Shown here one piece after another: positions 11,552 to 24,230 of a stretch of 64,000 nucleotides of DNA. How positions within the stretch are numbered: the first letter of the stretch is position 1; each line of letters starts with the position of its first letter. The stretch spans positions 858,001 to 922,000 of the forward strand of contig LSRY02000003.1 of NCBI GenBank assembly GCA_001643675.2. Reading direction: 5' to 3'. The notes beneath the pieces were generated by a model that saw only the letters and a program-made list of their open reading frames with translations, was not told the DNA's origin and searched no databases. The DNA comes from Monocercomonoides exilis (lineage: Eukaryota; Preaxostyla; Oxymonadida; Polymastigidae). The position numbers and the translations under genes were made by a program.

Positions 11552-12980
11552 CTGCTTTAAAAAAACAGATCCAGTAAAAAGCGATGAAATAAAAAAAAAA
11601 AGAAGACGGAAACCAAAGAAAGAATGAGATGAATGAACAAGCAACAAAGAAATGTTCTGCAAAAAGGAATCAAATGTTTTTGCAAAATGAAAATATTAAC
11701 TGATTAGACAAAGTGAAAAACACATATGAATTTCATTATTTTTTTTTATATCTTTATTTGAAAAATAATAATAATTACTCAAGTTGTGCTTATCAAAATA
11801 AATACAAATATTTTGATATTTATCTTCAATTACCAGTTTTTATCTCATTTTCGAATTTTTTCTCCATTATTTATTTAATATGACAAATATAAGAATGTTA
11901 TTGTATTATTCCAAAAGAAATCCTTTCAAGACATTAAAGACTTTCATTTCCAAATTGATAATGTGGAATTGAAAATAGTTGATTTGGTAGTAATGAAAAT
12001 AATCAACTTCAAAAGAATATATGTGAATAAATATTATTTCACATGTTGTTTTTTCTATCTATCTTTTAAATTATTCAATTATCTTTCTTTTTTCTTTTCT
12101 CTGTTGTTTCCTTTAATCGTTTCTCAAATTCCACTCTCAACTCAAATTTCGTATCCAAATTTCTTCTTTCTTTTTTCAAAAAACCCTCTTTCATTTTCTC
12201 TATTCCATTTCTTTTCCGAATCCTTTCTCAAAACACGCTCTTCATTCTCTTTATCTTTCTAATTTTTGCTTCTGCTTTATCTCTTAAGAGATGCTCTTTT
12301 TCTTCATTTTCCTCTTTATCCCCGATTCCGATTATGAATGCAAAGTGATCCAATCGATTGAAGCAATGATGATGATGAAGTGTATGTTGAGGAAATTGTT
12401 GTGTGAAATGTTGCTGATGTATTTAAAGATGAAGAAGATGATGATAATGGTGAATGGATTGAATGAGACGATTGAAGGTTGAAAATTGAGAAGACGAATG
12501 AAAATTAATGTCAACGGAGAAATTCATTGAAATTCTCTTCTTTTGGTTTTTGTCTTCTTCTGGCTAATAATATCATTTGTATTCATAACAATTTCAATTT
12601 GATTCTTTCTCTCTTTCCAACAAAAAATAGGAAATATTGAGCTTTCCCTTTTTCATTCCATCTCTTCTTCTTTAACTTCCCCTCTTTCACAAAAAATCTT
12701 CTTTCCTCAAAAATAATTCTTCGCCAAAGCACAATGAAAACCATCTTCGATTTATGTTTAATTTCATCAATCTTCATTTCATTTTTCTTCCTTGCTTCTC
12801 TTCTTCTTCAAAGCCATCTAATCCCTGATTCCTTCAGCAGTATGAATAAATCAAAATAATAATAATTACTGAAAAAACTTCTAACCAAAAATATTCCTAT
12901 ATAGAAAATTATATTTATATTTTATTCCATTTGCAACTGTTTTCTTCAATTCAATTTCATTATCCCAGCCTTTTTCATGT
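11552..12980. other. Mostly non-coding, with Lys/Glu- and Asp/Glu-rich decayed frames
   Basis: There is no intact gene. At 12330-12500 (+) an acidic frame (DDDEVYVEEIVV, DVFKDEEDDDNGEWIE) is broken by four TGAs. The minus strand of 12050-12830 carries Lys/Glu-rich fragments. These could be remains of one acidic protein gene. Confidence 0.35.
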
Positions 12981-13114
12981 TTATCCAGTTAATTCTTCAA
13001 TTGACCTTCCAAATCCATTCATCCTGGGCACTTTCCATATGAACTTGCTGTCTAAACCTGAAGGGCTGCCTGCATAACGAGATATCAAACTTTCATTCAT
13101 TTCCATCTCCGATC
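12981..13114 (-). CDS. Possible small terminal exon or small protein
   Basis: After a pyrimidine-rich acceptor (TATATTTTTTTCAG, ending 13115), the minus strand encodes from ATG 13106 a 41-residue stretch containing SLISRYAGSPSGLDSKFIWK and ending ELTG-TAA at 12981. Its composition is protein-like in a non-coding neighbourhood. No upstream exon was found, so it may be a last exon or a relic. Confidence 0.3.
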
Positions 13115-15362
13115 CTGAAAAAAATATAAAACCTATCAATCGGCAAATTTTTAATGATGCAAACCAAACAACTTTCCTTTAATGAAAGCTTATAATTGAA
13201 AAGAAAAAAATATTTCTCAGAATAAATATAATAAGAATAATGGTTTATTTTTTTGGAACTGAACCAATAACAAAGTCATTTGTCAAGTTTAAAATAGCTG
13301 AATAAATTTTATGAAAAAATGTCCATGATTAAAAGCCTTTTTGAATAAAGATATAAAAAAAAACATTCCGACGTGAAAAAATACTGATGACTGACGTAAC
13401 CATCGATTTTTCGATCCGTCACCAAGGCTTAAGCAAAACAAAGATTAATATCAATAATATTTCACGATTTCATAATTTTTTTTAATTTCATTTATGAAAA
13501 CTTTTTTAAAATGGATTGATTTTTTTGTCAGTCAAAAAGATCATTTTAGAAATTAAACTGTCCTATCAATTCCTTCCATATGTCTGTCCTCTTTCGAATG
13601 CAATTTAACTTGCATGGATTGAGAAACTTCATCTGTTTTGCCCCCCCAACAATTAATTTGTTTTTCCCTCACTTTGGCAAATACGAGAATTGTGACTATA
13701 CCTGTGCAATACATTTTGCAGTTTATTGCAGATATTGACCACATTAAAAAAATGGAAAAGGAAAAATAAAACATGTGTTTGTTGTTCTTTTTTAAAGGTC
13801 ACAAATGTTTTATAACTGAGATTAAAAATATGTTCATTGTTTGGTCATTTTTTGCAATTTTTTCATCAAACTTTTCTGCAATGGACACATACTCACATCA
13901 AATAGGTTCAAATTTTATGATTTTCAAAATGATAAAGTTTGATGAATGAATTGAAAAAATCGGAATAAAAAATTATCAATTTTATAAACCCAAGATATTT
14001 GACATATGCGACTTTCCAAAAAGAATAATCCATATAAATGTGTGATCATTTTTGTTATCATTAAATTTAATGGAGTGTGGATAATATTCAAAATATTTTT
14101 TTCTTTAAAAAGAAGTTTTTCATTCAAATGGTAAACGTTGTGCTATTGTCTTAAAAGCTAATGTGAGAGATCGACGAAAGACATGCTTTTTTTTTTCAAG
14201 TAATATGTTTTTGCTTCTTGGTGGAAACAAAGAAACATTCAAATCAAACTTTATAAAGGAAATTTTTGATAAAAAATTGACGTTTTAATAATCGATTTGG
14301 GGGAAATTTTGGACTTTCAAGCTTTTTTTGCTCAAAGCACAAAAAAATTGTTTCACTAATAACTTTTCTCAACTTTCTCAGATTTCAAAATGAATAGGAT
14401 TCTCATTTCCATTAACAGGTATCAATGATATCACAACACAATGATTTGTTTTTTCACACGTATTTTAATATATAAACCCATTTTTTCCATATTTTTCGAT
14501 CGCTGAAAGTCTATAAAAAGTGCATAAATTTTCAATAAAAATGCCTGAAGTGAAATATTTTCCCCCATTTGTCAAAGTTTTTTTTCATTCGTTTCATAGG
14601 AAGTTCACATTATATAAATATTCACATATTTTGCGAATAACTTTTTTAGAAATATTTCACATTAAAAAAGTGAAATGAATAAAGTCAATATTTTTGTCTC
14701 TCAAAATTTTTTGATTGAGAATTTTCTTTGAATAATGATAAATTGATACAAAGAAGTTATATTCCATTCGAAGATCATTTTTTCATAAATGTTTTCTGAA
14801 GCATCGTTATTTTAAATAATTTTCTTTTCCAATTTTTATTTTTTTAACAAAGAAACAAAATATTAAACAAATTGTTTCCTTTTAAATAATTAAACAAATA
14901 TTCATTTCAAAATCAAGCTGAGTTCTTGCATGCATTAAAAAAAACTTAATCGACATCTTGTTCCGAATTTTTTCTTTTGTTTTTTCAAAATTCATCAAAA
15001 AATTTTACACACACACACACACAAAAAAAAAAAAAAAATAATTTCAGAAATTTACTTGGAATTATTGAGTGGAACAATATTTGTAAAGCACAATATTCCT
15101 ATCAAATGGGACGATATTTTTTGCTTCATGAATTTTGTTCCACTCTGTTCTTTCAAAGATTTTTTTCGACTTCTTTATATTTTCATATTTAATATTGCAC
15201 TGGAATGTCAGAATTATAATTATGCAATTGCAGAAAAATTTTGGAACATATCATTGAATTTTTCATAAATGCGAGAATCCTGTTTCAAATAAAATATATA
15301 TTCCCATAATAATATTAAAGACAGTTTTGATACAACAAAATAATTATTTTAATAAAAAAACA
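13115..15362. other. Non-coding AT-rich intergenic region
   Basis: About 2.2 kb with no supported gene. It holds an (AC)n microsatellite at about 15006-15024, followed by an A-run, and an inverted-repeat block at 15064-15155 (GAGTGGAACAATATTTG against GAATTTTGTTCCACTC) related to sequence near 49000 and 50085. Confidence 0.6.
15064..15155. repeat. Small inverted-repeat element
   Basis: Ends are GAGTGGAACAATAT and the reverse complement of AATTTTGTTCCACTC. A similar internal sequence (GGGACRATATTTTTTGC, then ATGAATTTTGTTCCA) recurs at about 49018-49066, and a short related piece lies at 50084-50125. It is probably a miniature inverted-repeat transposable element family. Confidence 0.5.
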
Positions 15363-18300
15363 ATGATGGATGACAAAACACTTAATCAAGCAGCGATTTC
15401 ATTGAAAAGAGATATTATGGATCCATTCAATACAGTTGTTGTTGCTCCATCAATCGAATCAGTTGAGGTAAATTATTATTTTCATTATTCTTTTTCAACT
15501 GATTTTATTCATAATAATTTGAATTTTTGCATTTGTCAATGCATTGTTTGTGACATATTTAGTTCACGCCGCTTCTGGAAGTTACTCATGCAGAATATCC
15601 TGAATTTTCTCAAACAAATTCAATTTCACACAATGAAAAAAATGGTTGCTATAAGGAAGAGAATTTTCAATTGACCGAAGAGCACAATGAGTTACACACA
15701 AATAAATCTGATGACATTTCAAAAGGTTTTTCTTCAGAAATTATTCCGCTGAACAAAAGTTTTAACAAAAAAAATTTTTTATTTCTTTTCATTTGAATAA
15801 AAAAAAGAATATTTATCTGTTCGACTTTCATTTTCTTCGATCATTTCTAATCTTTCTGCTTTTTTAACATCAATTGGACCGTCGTTCCTTTCTTTACTGA
15901 ATGATAAGCAGCTTTCAATTTTCACATCTTTACAGGAACAAAAGTTATTGAGAGAACAGTTGAAACTTCTTGAGCGTAAGTTAAAGCAAAATGGGAATTT
16001 TTCCAAGTGGTTAGAAACACGAAATATGCCATTTGAAGCAGCAGAGGAGCGCTGGAATTCAGAGGGAAAGAAAAAGAAAATTGGGAATTTAATAGAAAAA
16101 GAAAATGAGATTAAGAATTTAGAAGAAAAAAGAAGGAATGAAATTGACTCGATTAAAAATGAATGGATGGAAATGGGAAGACGATTCGTCGAGAATTATG
16201 TCTGCGAAATAAAAGAAAAAGAGAAAGGAGAGGAAACAATTAAAAATGAAAAGAAAGCTGAAAATGAAAACGAGCAAATAAAGAAAACAGCACACAAGGA
16301 AGCATCAACTTCAATAGAAAAACAAGATGTTTGGACACAGTTTATCAGCGCCAATCCTTTGATTATGACTTCTGTTGAATCTGTTTGCTTTCAAGAATGG
16401 GATTCTCTTTTGCTCAAATCTGAACAGATCGCAAAAGAAAAAGCGAGTAAAATGAAAGAAGATAAAAGAAAAGAAGAGTTTTACAGCAAAAAGACGGAAG
16501 AAAGACACGTTTTGTCAGAAGTGTTAGAAAAGCAGATTGAAGAAAAGGAAGGGAAAACTTATTCAAAATTTGATTTGAGTGACGAAAACAGGATGAATCT
16601 GAAGAAAGAAGTGCTTTTGGAGATGAAGAAAGAGGAAACTGAAGATGTTATCAAAGAAATCAACAAAAGACGCTTGACTCAAAAAGCGAAACAGAGACAA
16701 GAAGCGAATGATGTGCTAACTCCAAATAAAGGCATCAAGTTCAAAGAAGGAATTCAAAACACAGTTTCTTCTTCAGCTTCACCCACAAAGACCTCGTCGT
16801 CGCAGAAGGGCAGTTCATTCATTCGCCAGCTGCGCGAAGAAAAAGCGCGGGAGCAAAAGAAGAAAGAGGAAATCAAAGAAAGAATGAAGAGAAGAACAGA
16901 ATATGGACACATTACACGGCTGACGATGGCAATCACCACGTCTTCGTCTTTGACTTCGTCTTCGTCTTCGTCTTCGCTGGGTGCAGATCCAGTGCCAGCC
17001 ATAAACACATTCTATTCTGCTATCCCAGTTCCTCCTTCTCCATCGCTCTGCTCAATTTCATCGAATTCTTCAAGGGCTTCTGCGAAAGATAGAAAGCATC
17101 AGCCAATTCCTTCAACAACAGCAACGATATCTTCTTCTTCTTCTTCTTCTTCTTCTTCTTCTGATACTTCAGATTCACCTCTTCCAGTTCTCAAAGAGGC
17201 TCTTCACAAATCTCAACAGTCACAATTCCAACAAAATTCTTCATCAAAACCAAACACCAATGCACCAATTCTCATTTCGAACACATCGAACACTTCGAAC
17301 ATTTCAAACACATCAGGCATTTCATCATCATCATCATCATCATCAACACCCCAACCATCACAACCATTGCAGCCATCGCAATCAGCTCAGCAAATTCAGC
17401 TTTTGGCACAAAAACAGCACACTTCGCCAGCTGTTGTGTCGAAAGTGTGTTCAACCGTTGGTCTTATTCGGAAGCTGGAGAGAGAGCAGAAGATGCGGCA
17501 GAAGAAGAGAGACGAGGAAAACCTGAGGAAAGCAGGCAGGCTGATGAGGAGGATTGAGGCGATAGAGGAAGAAAAGACGAAGATGGAGCAGGAAAGAAAA
17601 GAGAAGGAAGAGAAAGAGAAGGAAGAGAGGAAAAAGGAAGTGATGAGGACAATCGAAGAGAGAAGAAAGAAGATTTTGTGGCTGAAGAACAGAGAGACAG
17701 AAAGAAAGGGGCAAAGTCCAATAGCGAAGAGAAGAATAGGTGAAGAAGAAGAAGAGGAAGAAGAAGAAAAGGGAAAGGAAGGAGAAAGAGAAAGAAGAGA
17801 AGAGAAAGCAAGCGGAGTGAAAAGCAGCCCGCACAAACTGCTTCCGCTTTATGTTCGGAAAGAGCAAGAATTCGCCGAAAGAGAGAGAAAGATGAAGGAA
17901 GAAGAAGAAATGAGGGTGGAGCAGCTGCTGAATGCGAAGAACTCGATGAACTTTGCGCTGCATGCGCCGTCTGCCCTTCCTCCGAAACACGAATCGCTCA
18001 TTCTGAAGAGAATGCAGCCGAAAGGAAAGATCACAGGAGATGCGAAGAGAACAAGGAAAACGGGAGTGTTTGAGCCAAATGAGCAATTCAATGGAAGTGC
18101 AAGTAATGTGTCGAATTTGCATTCAACTCATTCCTCGAATAACTCTGTGGAGCTGAATGAAAGTGCTGTTGTGTCAACATCTCCTTATTTGTCATCGTCG
18201 TCGTCATCATCATCTTCTTCTTCTTCTTTATCATCCTCTTCCTCTTCCTCTTCAATTGATTCATCTCAGCAACCACGCATTTCCTTCTATTCCCACAAGC

Positions 18301-20501
18301 CATCGCGACAAGTTCTGCATTCAAATCCCAAACAGAAACTGCAAACGACTAAAGAAAATAAAAATCTTGAACCTCGGCAGTCAGCGATATCTTATTCAAT
18401 CAGTTCGAATAAAACAGCAGATGAAAAAGAAGAAAAATTGCAGATTCAGCAAATATCACTTTCAGGGTCTGTTGAGCAGAGAAAACGGAAAAACGAGGTA
18501 AAAACAAAAATGAATGAATATGGATATGAAAAGAGAGAGGAAAAGGAAGAGGAGGAAGAGGAAAAGGAAGATGATGAAGATGATGAAGATGTAAATGAAG
18601 AGGAAGAGGAAGAGGAAGAAACAGAGGAAGATGGAGCAGATGATGAAATTGAGGAGGAAGAAAATGAGGAAGATGAACAACAAGGAGAAGAAGAGAGAAT
18701 GGAAAAAGAATCAAGTACAGGTGAAAAACAAGAAAATGAAGAAGAAGAAGAATGCAGGCAAGGTGAAATAAATGACATTGCATCTATTCAAAAAGCAGCT
18801 GAAAATGAATTTGATGAGCTGAAAATACAAAAAATCAAACCAATTTTGATCAAAAAGGAGGTGAAAAATAAAGATTTTTCTTTGAAATCACCAAAAACAC
18901 TGATATCACCAAAATCACCGAAATCGCCAAAAACCGAACGAAAAGCAAATGATTTGAGCAATCGAGATGGACAGACAGAAAGAAAGAGCTTGAAAAATCA
19001 GAAAGAGGAAAACGAGAATATTGAAGAAGTTTTGTGTGGGTGGGAAGAGAATGAAAGGGAAGAATACGAAAATTATGGAAGTGAACAAAAAGGCGAGGAG
19101 GAAGAGGAGAAGGAAGAGGAAGAGGAAGATAAAGAAGAGGAAGATGATGAAGAGGAGGAGGAGAAGGAAGAGGATATAGAGGAAAATAAAGAAGAAGAAG
19201 TGGTAAATGATCAAAGTGAAGAAGTTAAAGATGGTTTTGAAGAAAATGAATTCAAAGGAAATGAACTTCAAAAGCAAGTTGAAGTTGAAGAAAAAGAAGA
19301 GAGAAAGGAAGATCAAACAGGACTAAATCAGCCAGAGGAAGAAGCGAAGAATGATGAAGATGTTGAAGAAGAAAAAGAGGTGGAAGGAAAGGAAGAAGAA
19401 TCTGAAGACGAAAAAGATGAAAAAGAGGAAGAGAGAAAAGAAGAAGGAATTGAAGAAGAGGCAGCAAAAGAAGAGGGGAATGAGAAAGAGGAAGAGGAGG
19501 AGGAGGAAGAAGAAGAGAAAGAAGAGAAAGAAGAAAGCAAAGAAGAAATTGAAGAAGTGGCAAATAGAATTAGCAAAATTCTTGAAGGATCGAAAATGAA
19601 AGAGAAGAAAAGGAAAGAAGAGCTTGAAAGACACAAGAAAGAGAAGGAAGAGAAGCAAAAAGAGTATTTATTGGAAGATGATGAAGAAGAGGAAGTGGAA
19701 GAGGAACAGGAAGAGAAAGAGAGAAAAGAAGAGAAAGAAGAAAAGAAGGAAAGAGATGAGATGAAGGAAGAAGAAGAAGAGGCAACAAAAGAAGATGATA
19801 ATAAAACCGAAGTGAATGAAGAAGTGAATGCGGAACAGAAAGAAAAAGAAGAAGAAGAAGGCAAAGAAAACGTTGCAAAAGATACAATAGATACAAAAGA
19901 TGTGAAAGAGGAAAAAGAAGGAGAAGAATGTGGTAGAGATGAAAAGGAAAAGAGAGAAGAAAATGAAGAAAAAGAGAAAGCTGTTGAAGAGACAAGTGAT
20001 AAAAAAGAAGAAATAAAAGAAGAAGAGAAAGAAGAACAAAAAACTGAAGAACAAAAAGAAGAAGAAAAAGTTGAAGCGAATGAAGAAAATACATCAGAAT
20101 TAGAACAGGACGAAGAGAAAGAACAGAAACAAGATGAAGAAAAGGAAAAAGCCAAAGAAGAAGAGAAAGAAGAGAAAGAGGAGGAGAAAGATAGAGAAGA
20201 AAGTGCAGATTCTTTCCTGGTTGAAAACGATGAAGAGAATACTGAAGCGTTGGAAGAAAAGAATGAAGAGAAAGAATTTGAAGAAGAAAGCGAAAGTGAA
20301 GAGGGAGATAATGCGAGCGAAGAAGTTGAATCTGAAGCGGAAAAAGGAACAGAAGAAGGAAATGATTCAAAAGAAGAAGAGAGAAAGGAGAATAGAGAAG
20401 ACCACGAAGAAGGAAAAGAAGATTCTGAAGCCAAGAAAGACAATTATGAGGAAGAGATAGAAGAGGAGGAGGAAGAAGAAGAAAATAATAAAGAAAAATG
20501 A
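15363..20501 (+). CDS. Large Glu/Lys/Ser-rich coiled-coil protein (three exons)
   Basis: Model: exon 1 15363-15467, intron 15468-15562 (GTAAAT...TTTAG), exon 2 15563-15725, intron 15726-15807 (GTTTTT...AAAAG), exon 3 15808-20501 (TGA). Phases agree and give 1653 residues. The second intron is less certain because its acceptor is A-rich, but the reading across it (LSVRLSFSSISNLSAFL) looks coding. The N-terminal third is Lys/Glu-rich and probably coiled coil (KLLREQLKLLERKLKQNGNF). The middle alternates Ser runs with helical charged segments, including a less repetitive stretch (KLLPLYVRKEQEFAERERKM). The last ~700 residues are almost pure Glu/Lys/Asp. No known domain is recognised. A cytoskeletal or scaffold role would be a guess. 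Confidence 0.75.
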
Positions 20502-20910
20502 AGCTCAATTTCCGTCGAATTTCTAATAATCATTGTTTGCAATAAAGCCAGTGAATGAAAAGAAGATTATTTTTGGGCATTCTTCAAAAGATGAGAAAGA
20601 ATCAACAAATTATTTTTTGAGCAAATTGATTGCTTTTGTCTTTGTTACAAATTTCATGTGTTGAAGAGATATTTTGTAGAAAAAAATATTTAGATTTTTA
20701 TGGTTTTTATTTGCATCGAAAATTGAAAACAATAATAATTTGAAATATTTTTACAGACTTGATCGGATTGTTTTCGTTTTTTGTAAAACTATTAACATCA
20801 TAAATAATTCAAAATGCTAATTTTTTCAATCGAATTTTCGTCAATTTTCTTTATTCATAATTGTATGTTTGTGGTTTTGTTCTGGACTTTTTGAATGAAT
20901 ATAAATAAGA
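20502..20910. other. 3' intergenic stretch
   Basis: AT-rich and without a gene; it includes the 3' UTR of the preceding coiled-coil gene. Confidence 0.6.
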
Positions 20911-21644
20911 GTCATCTTTTTAATGGGACTTTTCCTTAATTGGAACTTTTTTTGTTTTTGATTGCAAAATGCTGAGAAGTGTGAAATGGCTTTCAGCATT
21001 TGGATAGCCGATTTTAGCAAAATTGATACGATCTATTTCTGGTTTGTTTTTTTATTTTTGCTTATTATTTAACTAGGTACAGACATCGCAAAAAATACCG
21101 GACATCGCACAAAATACCTGATAAGATCGATTTCTCGATAACTGCAAGAAGAATAATTCTGACAAATTTCCTCAAAATATATCTCATCAATACAAACTCA
21201 ATTGATACACAAAACTTTCTAAGCAGCTTTATTTGTGCTCAGAAATATCAATTTTTGAAATTTCGGATAAATAGTATTTTGAGTTTCTCCGAGATTTCGA
21301 TGTATATTTTTTCTGAGCACAAATGAAGCAATTTTGAAAGTCACGTTTATCTAATGAGTTTGTATTGATGAGATATATTTTGAGGAAAATAAACAGAATT
21401 ATTCCTCTTGCAGTTATTGTGAAATCGATCTTGTCCGGTATTTTGTGCAATGTCCGGTATTTTTTGCGATGTCTGTACCTAGTTAAATAATAAGCAAAAA
21501 TAAAAAAACAAACCAGAAATAGATCGTATCAATTTTGCTAAAATCGGCTATCCAAATGCTGAAAGCCATTTCACACTTCTCAGCATTTTGCAATCAAAAA
21601 CAAAAAAAGTGCCAATTAAGGAAAAGTCCCATTAAAAAGATGAC
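20911..21644. mobile_element. Foldback element: near-perfect 0.73 kb palindrome
   Basis: The left arm starts GTCATCTTTTTAATGGGACT and the right arm ends with its reverse complement (AGTCCCATTAAAAAGATGAC, to 21644). The arms, each about 365 bp, match nearly throughout, including GGTACAGACATCGC / GCGATGTCTGTACC and TTTGTGCTCAGAAA / TTTCTGAGCACAAA around a centre at about 21277. No ORF is inside. This is the structure of a foldback or MITE-type non-autonomous DNA element. It ends 5 bp before the pogo-like element. Confidence 0.85.
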
Positions 21645-21649
21645 TATTA

Positions 21650-24230
21650 CCATGGGTGCTTAACCCACCCCCTGGTGCCAAACCCGCACTCTATTCATAT
21701 TTGAATGAGCTTTCAAAATACAATTCGACACTTGAATATTGAAAACTATTATAAAACAGCTAATAATGATGTCAATAATCCAAGTTTAGCTTTTGCTCAG
21801 TCTCCGTTAATTTTTGTTCTTTCAAAATTTGGCCAGTTTCTTCTTTAATACAAAGACTATATTAATCGCAACTTTTTCAGAGCTAGTGAAAATAATAAAA
21901 CAGTTCAATATTATTTGCTTTGTACATCAGATAACGAAATTTGTTAACGTTATCTTTGATTCAAAATGACAACAAAAGAAATTTTGATATGCTTGATCAC
22001 ACCCAATAAAGATGACTGAAAAACCCGAATTATCATTAACTCAGTTGCACAGAGTTCTTGCAACTGAGGGATATCGCGCATTCAAATCCCCCTCGATAAA
22101 GCTTTTCGCAATTCGACAAAGTTTTAAGTGAAATATTCAACTGCAATAAAAGCAAAAGTTGTGTCAAAAGATGCATGGAAAAGAGGAATAAGAGCGGAAA
22201 GAGCTGGCAGAGAGGCTGGAAAAAATGGGCACCCTCAGGCAATTACGAACGACCAATTGGAAGAAATTGAGAACCGGGTGCTAGTACTTTCATCAAATCA
22301 GACAATAGTTCGAATTCGCGATGTGCAAAACATGGTTTCCAATATTTATTTATTTGTTTTTGTGATATCTCTATGTTGCTAAGTGTGTGGATCTAATAGA
22401 AGAATCATCAAAACCAAAGAAAGAATTCAAAGCAATCAACAAAAAATATGCGTTCAAATTAATTCAACGAAGTGATATATTGAAGGCTGCTATCGCAAGG
22501 CATACGGATGTTGCAAAAATATCAGCGTAGTCACCAGAAAACATCAGAGGATGGTTTTGGAATTATTGAGCACTGTAAAGGAATACAATATCACAGCTGC
22601 GTATATTTTCAATTTTGATGAATCGTCAATCTCATGTGGGAAATCATCGAACAAACTGGTTTTCAGCCTTCAAAATAAAACTCCTCCAGCTGTTCCAATA
22701 CCTCCAAAAGTTTCGAATGCCACAATTTGTCTCTGCGTCTGAACTGACGGATCTTGATTGCTTTGTTTACTTCTTTGTCCTAAGAAAACACTCCCAAAAG
22801 AGTTTCGTACTCTATCATCATTTGATATCAGATATATTAATTCCTCTTCCGGGTGGATCACCTAGGAAATCTTCAAATTCATCATGATTAATTACTGGAT
22901 TCCATTAATCGTAGAGAAAGTGAAACCTACAAATTCTCATCGTGCACTTTTATTAATGGATAATCATTCAACTCACAATGACGAAATTGTAATTGAAGCA
23001 GCTAAAAAAATTTCATCATTCGGAAAAAATTCCCACCAAATATAACACATTTGCTTCAGCCGTGTGACTCATGTGTTTTTTCTTGACTGAAATCCACTTT
23101 GAGTGACAAATTTGTTATTCCTTCTCCATTTTCTCTCCCTTCTTATCGAGCCCAACTTGCAGAAATTCTCCCCGAAGCCTTGGCTACAGCTTGTGTTCCA
23201 TCAACAGTGAAGGCAGCATTCATTAAGACAGGAGTCTGGCCTGTTGCTGCAGCTCCCGTTCTCTCTCGCGTATCTGGAGCACCAATTGGAGCCTCTCCAT
23301 TGAAAGAACATCTTCCTTCTTCGTCTCAAGATTGACGCGAAGAACTTTTCGGGAACTATTCTCCAACAAAAATTCAAAGAATCCCAGCTTCATCAAAAAC
23401 ATCAGATGTTTATTCTGCAGGAAAAACAAACTCAGCAAAATCAACTTCATCGAACATACCGACATGTTCTTTTCCATCTGAAGATCACGAATTAAATTCA
23501 ACAACAATTATTGAAGATTTAGATAGCTTTGAATTGAAAAAACAACTTGAAGATGCTGAAAAGCATCTTGCATTTCTTCGATCCAAATATAAAGAAATTG
23601 AAAAAGCGAAAACTTCTTCGACTTCTTCGACTCCTTCAACATCAAAAACCAAGCATTCTCGTGAAAAATTAAACATTCTTTTGTCAAGCTCTTTTGCAAA
23701 TGAAAATAAAAGAGAAATAAAACAGAAAAAGAAAAAGAAAAAGATTATCTTTGAAATTATCAACGATGATACAAGTGGAGAAAGCTACATTGATGAAAGA
23801 AGAAAACCGGAAAAGGAGAAGCCAATTCAAAGAGCAGTTTCACCATCTTTCAGCAAAAAAGAAATTGAATATCGCGAAAAGTATTATTCTTCGTTGTCAT
23901 CGTAGTTTGTTTGTTTTATTTTTCATGGAAAAGTTTACAACTGCTGAAAGTGAAAATTAATGAAGAAGAATGAATAAGGAACTTTCTTAAAAATTGTTAT
24001 TCTTGTTATGCAGGAAACTGATGTTGTTGAAGTATTTTTTCAAAAAAAACTTCGAAACCTTTTAATCTCAAACACTAAACAATAAAACTTCTTTATTTAA
24101 TGATGTACTTGTCCTATTTTTTTTTTGCTCAACGATTAGAAATGAATAGTGACCATCAATCAAAATTTGAACTTTTAATACAATTTGTGGGAGCGGGTTT
24201 CGCATCAGGGTGCGGGTTAAGCACCCATGG
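21650..24230 (+). mobile_element. Pogo/Tigger-like DNA transposon with TIRs and TA duplication
   Basis: The left end begins CCATGGGTGCTTAACCC. The right end is the inverse (GGGTTAAGCACCCATGG, ending 24230). The inverted ends continue imperfectly for about 45 bp (AACCCGC block). Both ends are flanked by TA (21648-21649 and 24231-24232), the pogo target duplication. The interior holds a broken DDE transposase. The total length is 2581 bp. Confidence 0.9.
22012..23905 (+). pseudogene. Pogo-like transposase, broken, with a retained intron
   Basis: From ATG 22012 (MTEKPELSLTQLHRVLATEG) the frame shifts near 22120 into a helix-turn-helix region (RGIRAERAGREAGKNGHPQA). A 49-nt intron-like gap follows (22335-22383, GTTTCC...CTAAG). 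The catalytic core shows FNFDESSISCG (first D), LLLMDNHSTHN (second D) and LLQPCDSCVFS (third D), as in pogo DDD enzymes. A C-terminal coiled coil with Ser and Lys tracts runs from 23534 to 23905. Several TGAs and frameshifts break it (for example near 22530, 22741, 23045 and 23333). Confidence 0.85.

Noticed and set aside
19328-20508. Long minus-strand Ser- and Leu/Phe-rich ORFs opposite the Glu-rich gene
   Set aside because: They arise from GAA/GAG repeats read backwards, and the plus strand gives a spliced gene with a defined start.
22020-22105. tRNA-like TTCAAATCCCCC sequence
   Set aside because: It lies in the coding N-terminus of the pogo-like transposase, and no acceptor or anticodon stems form.
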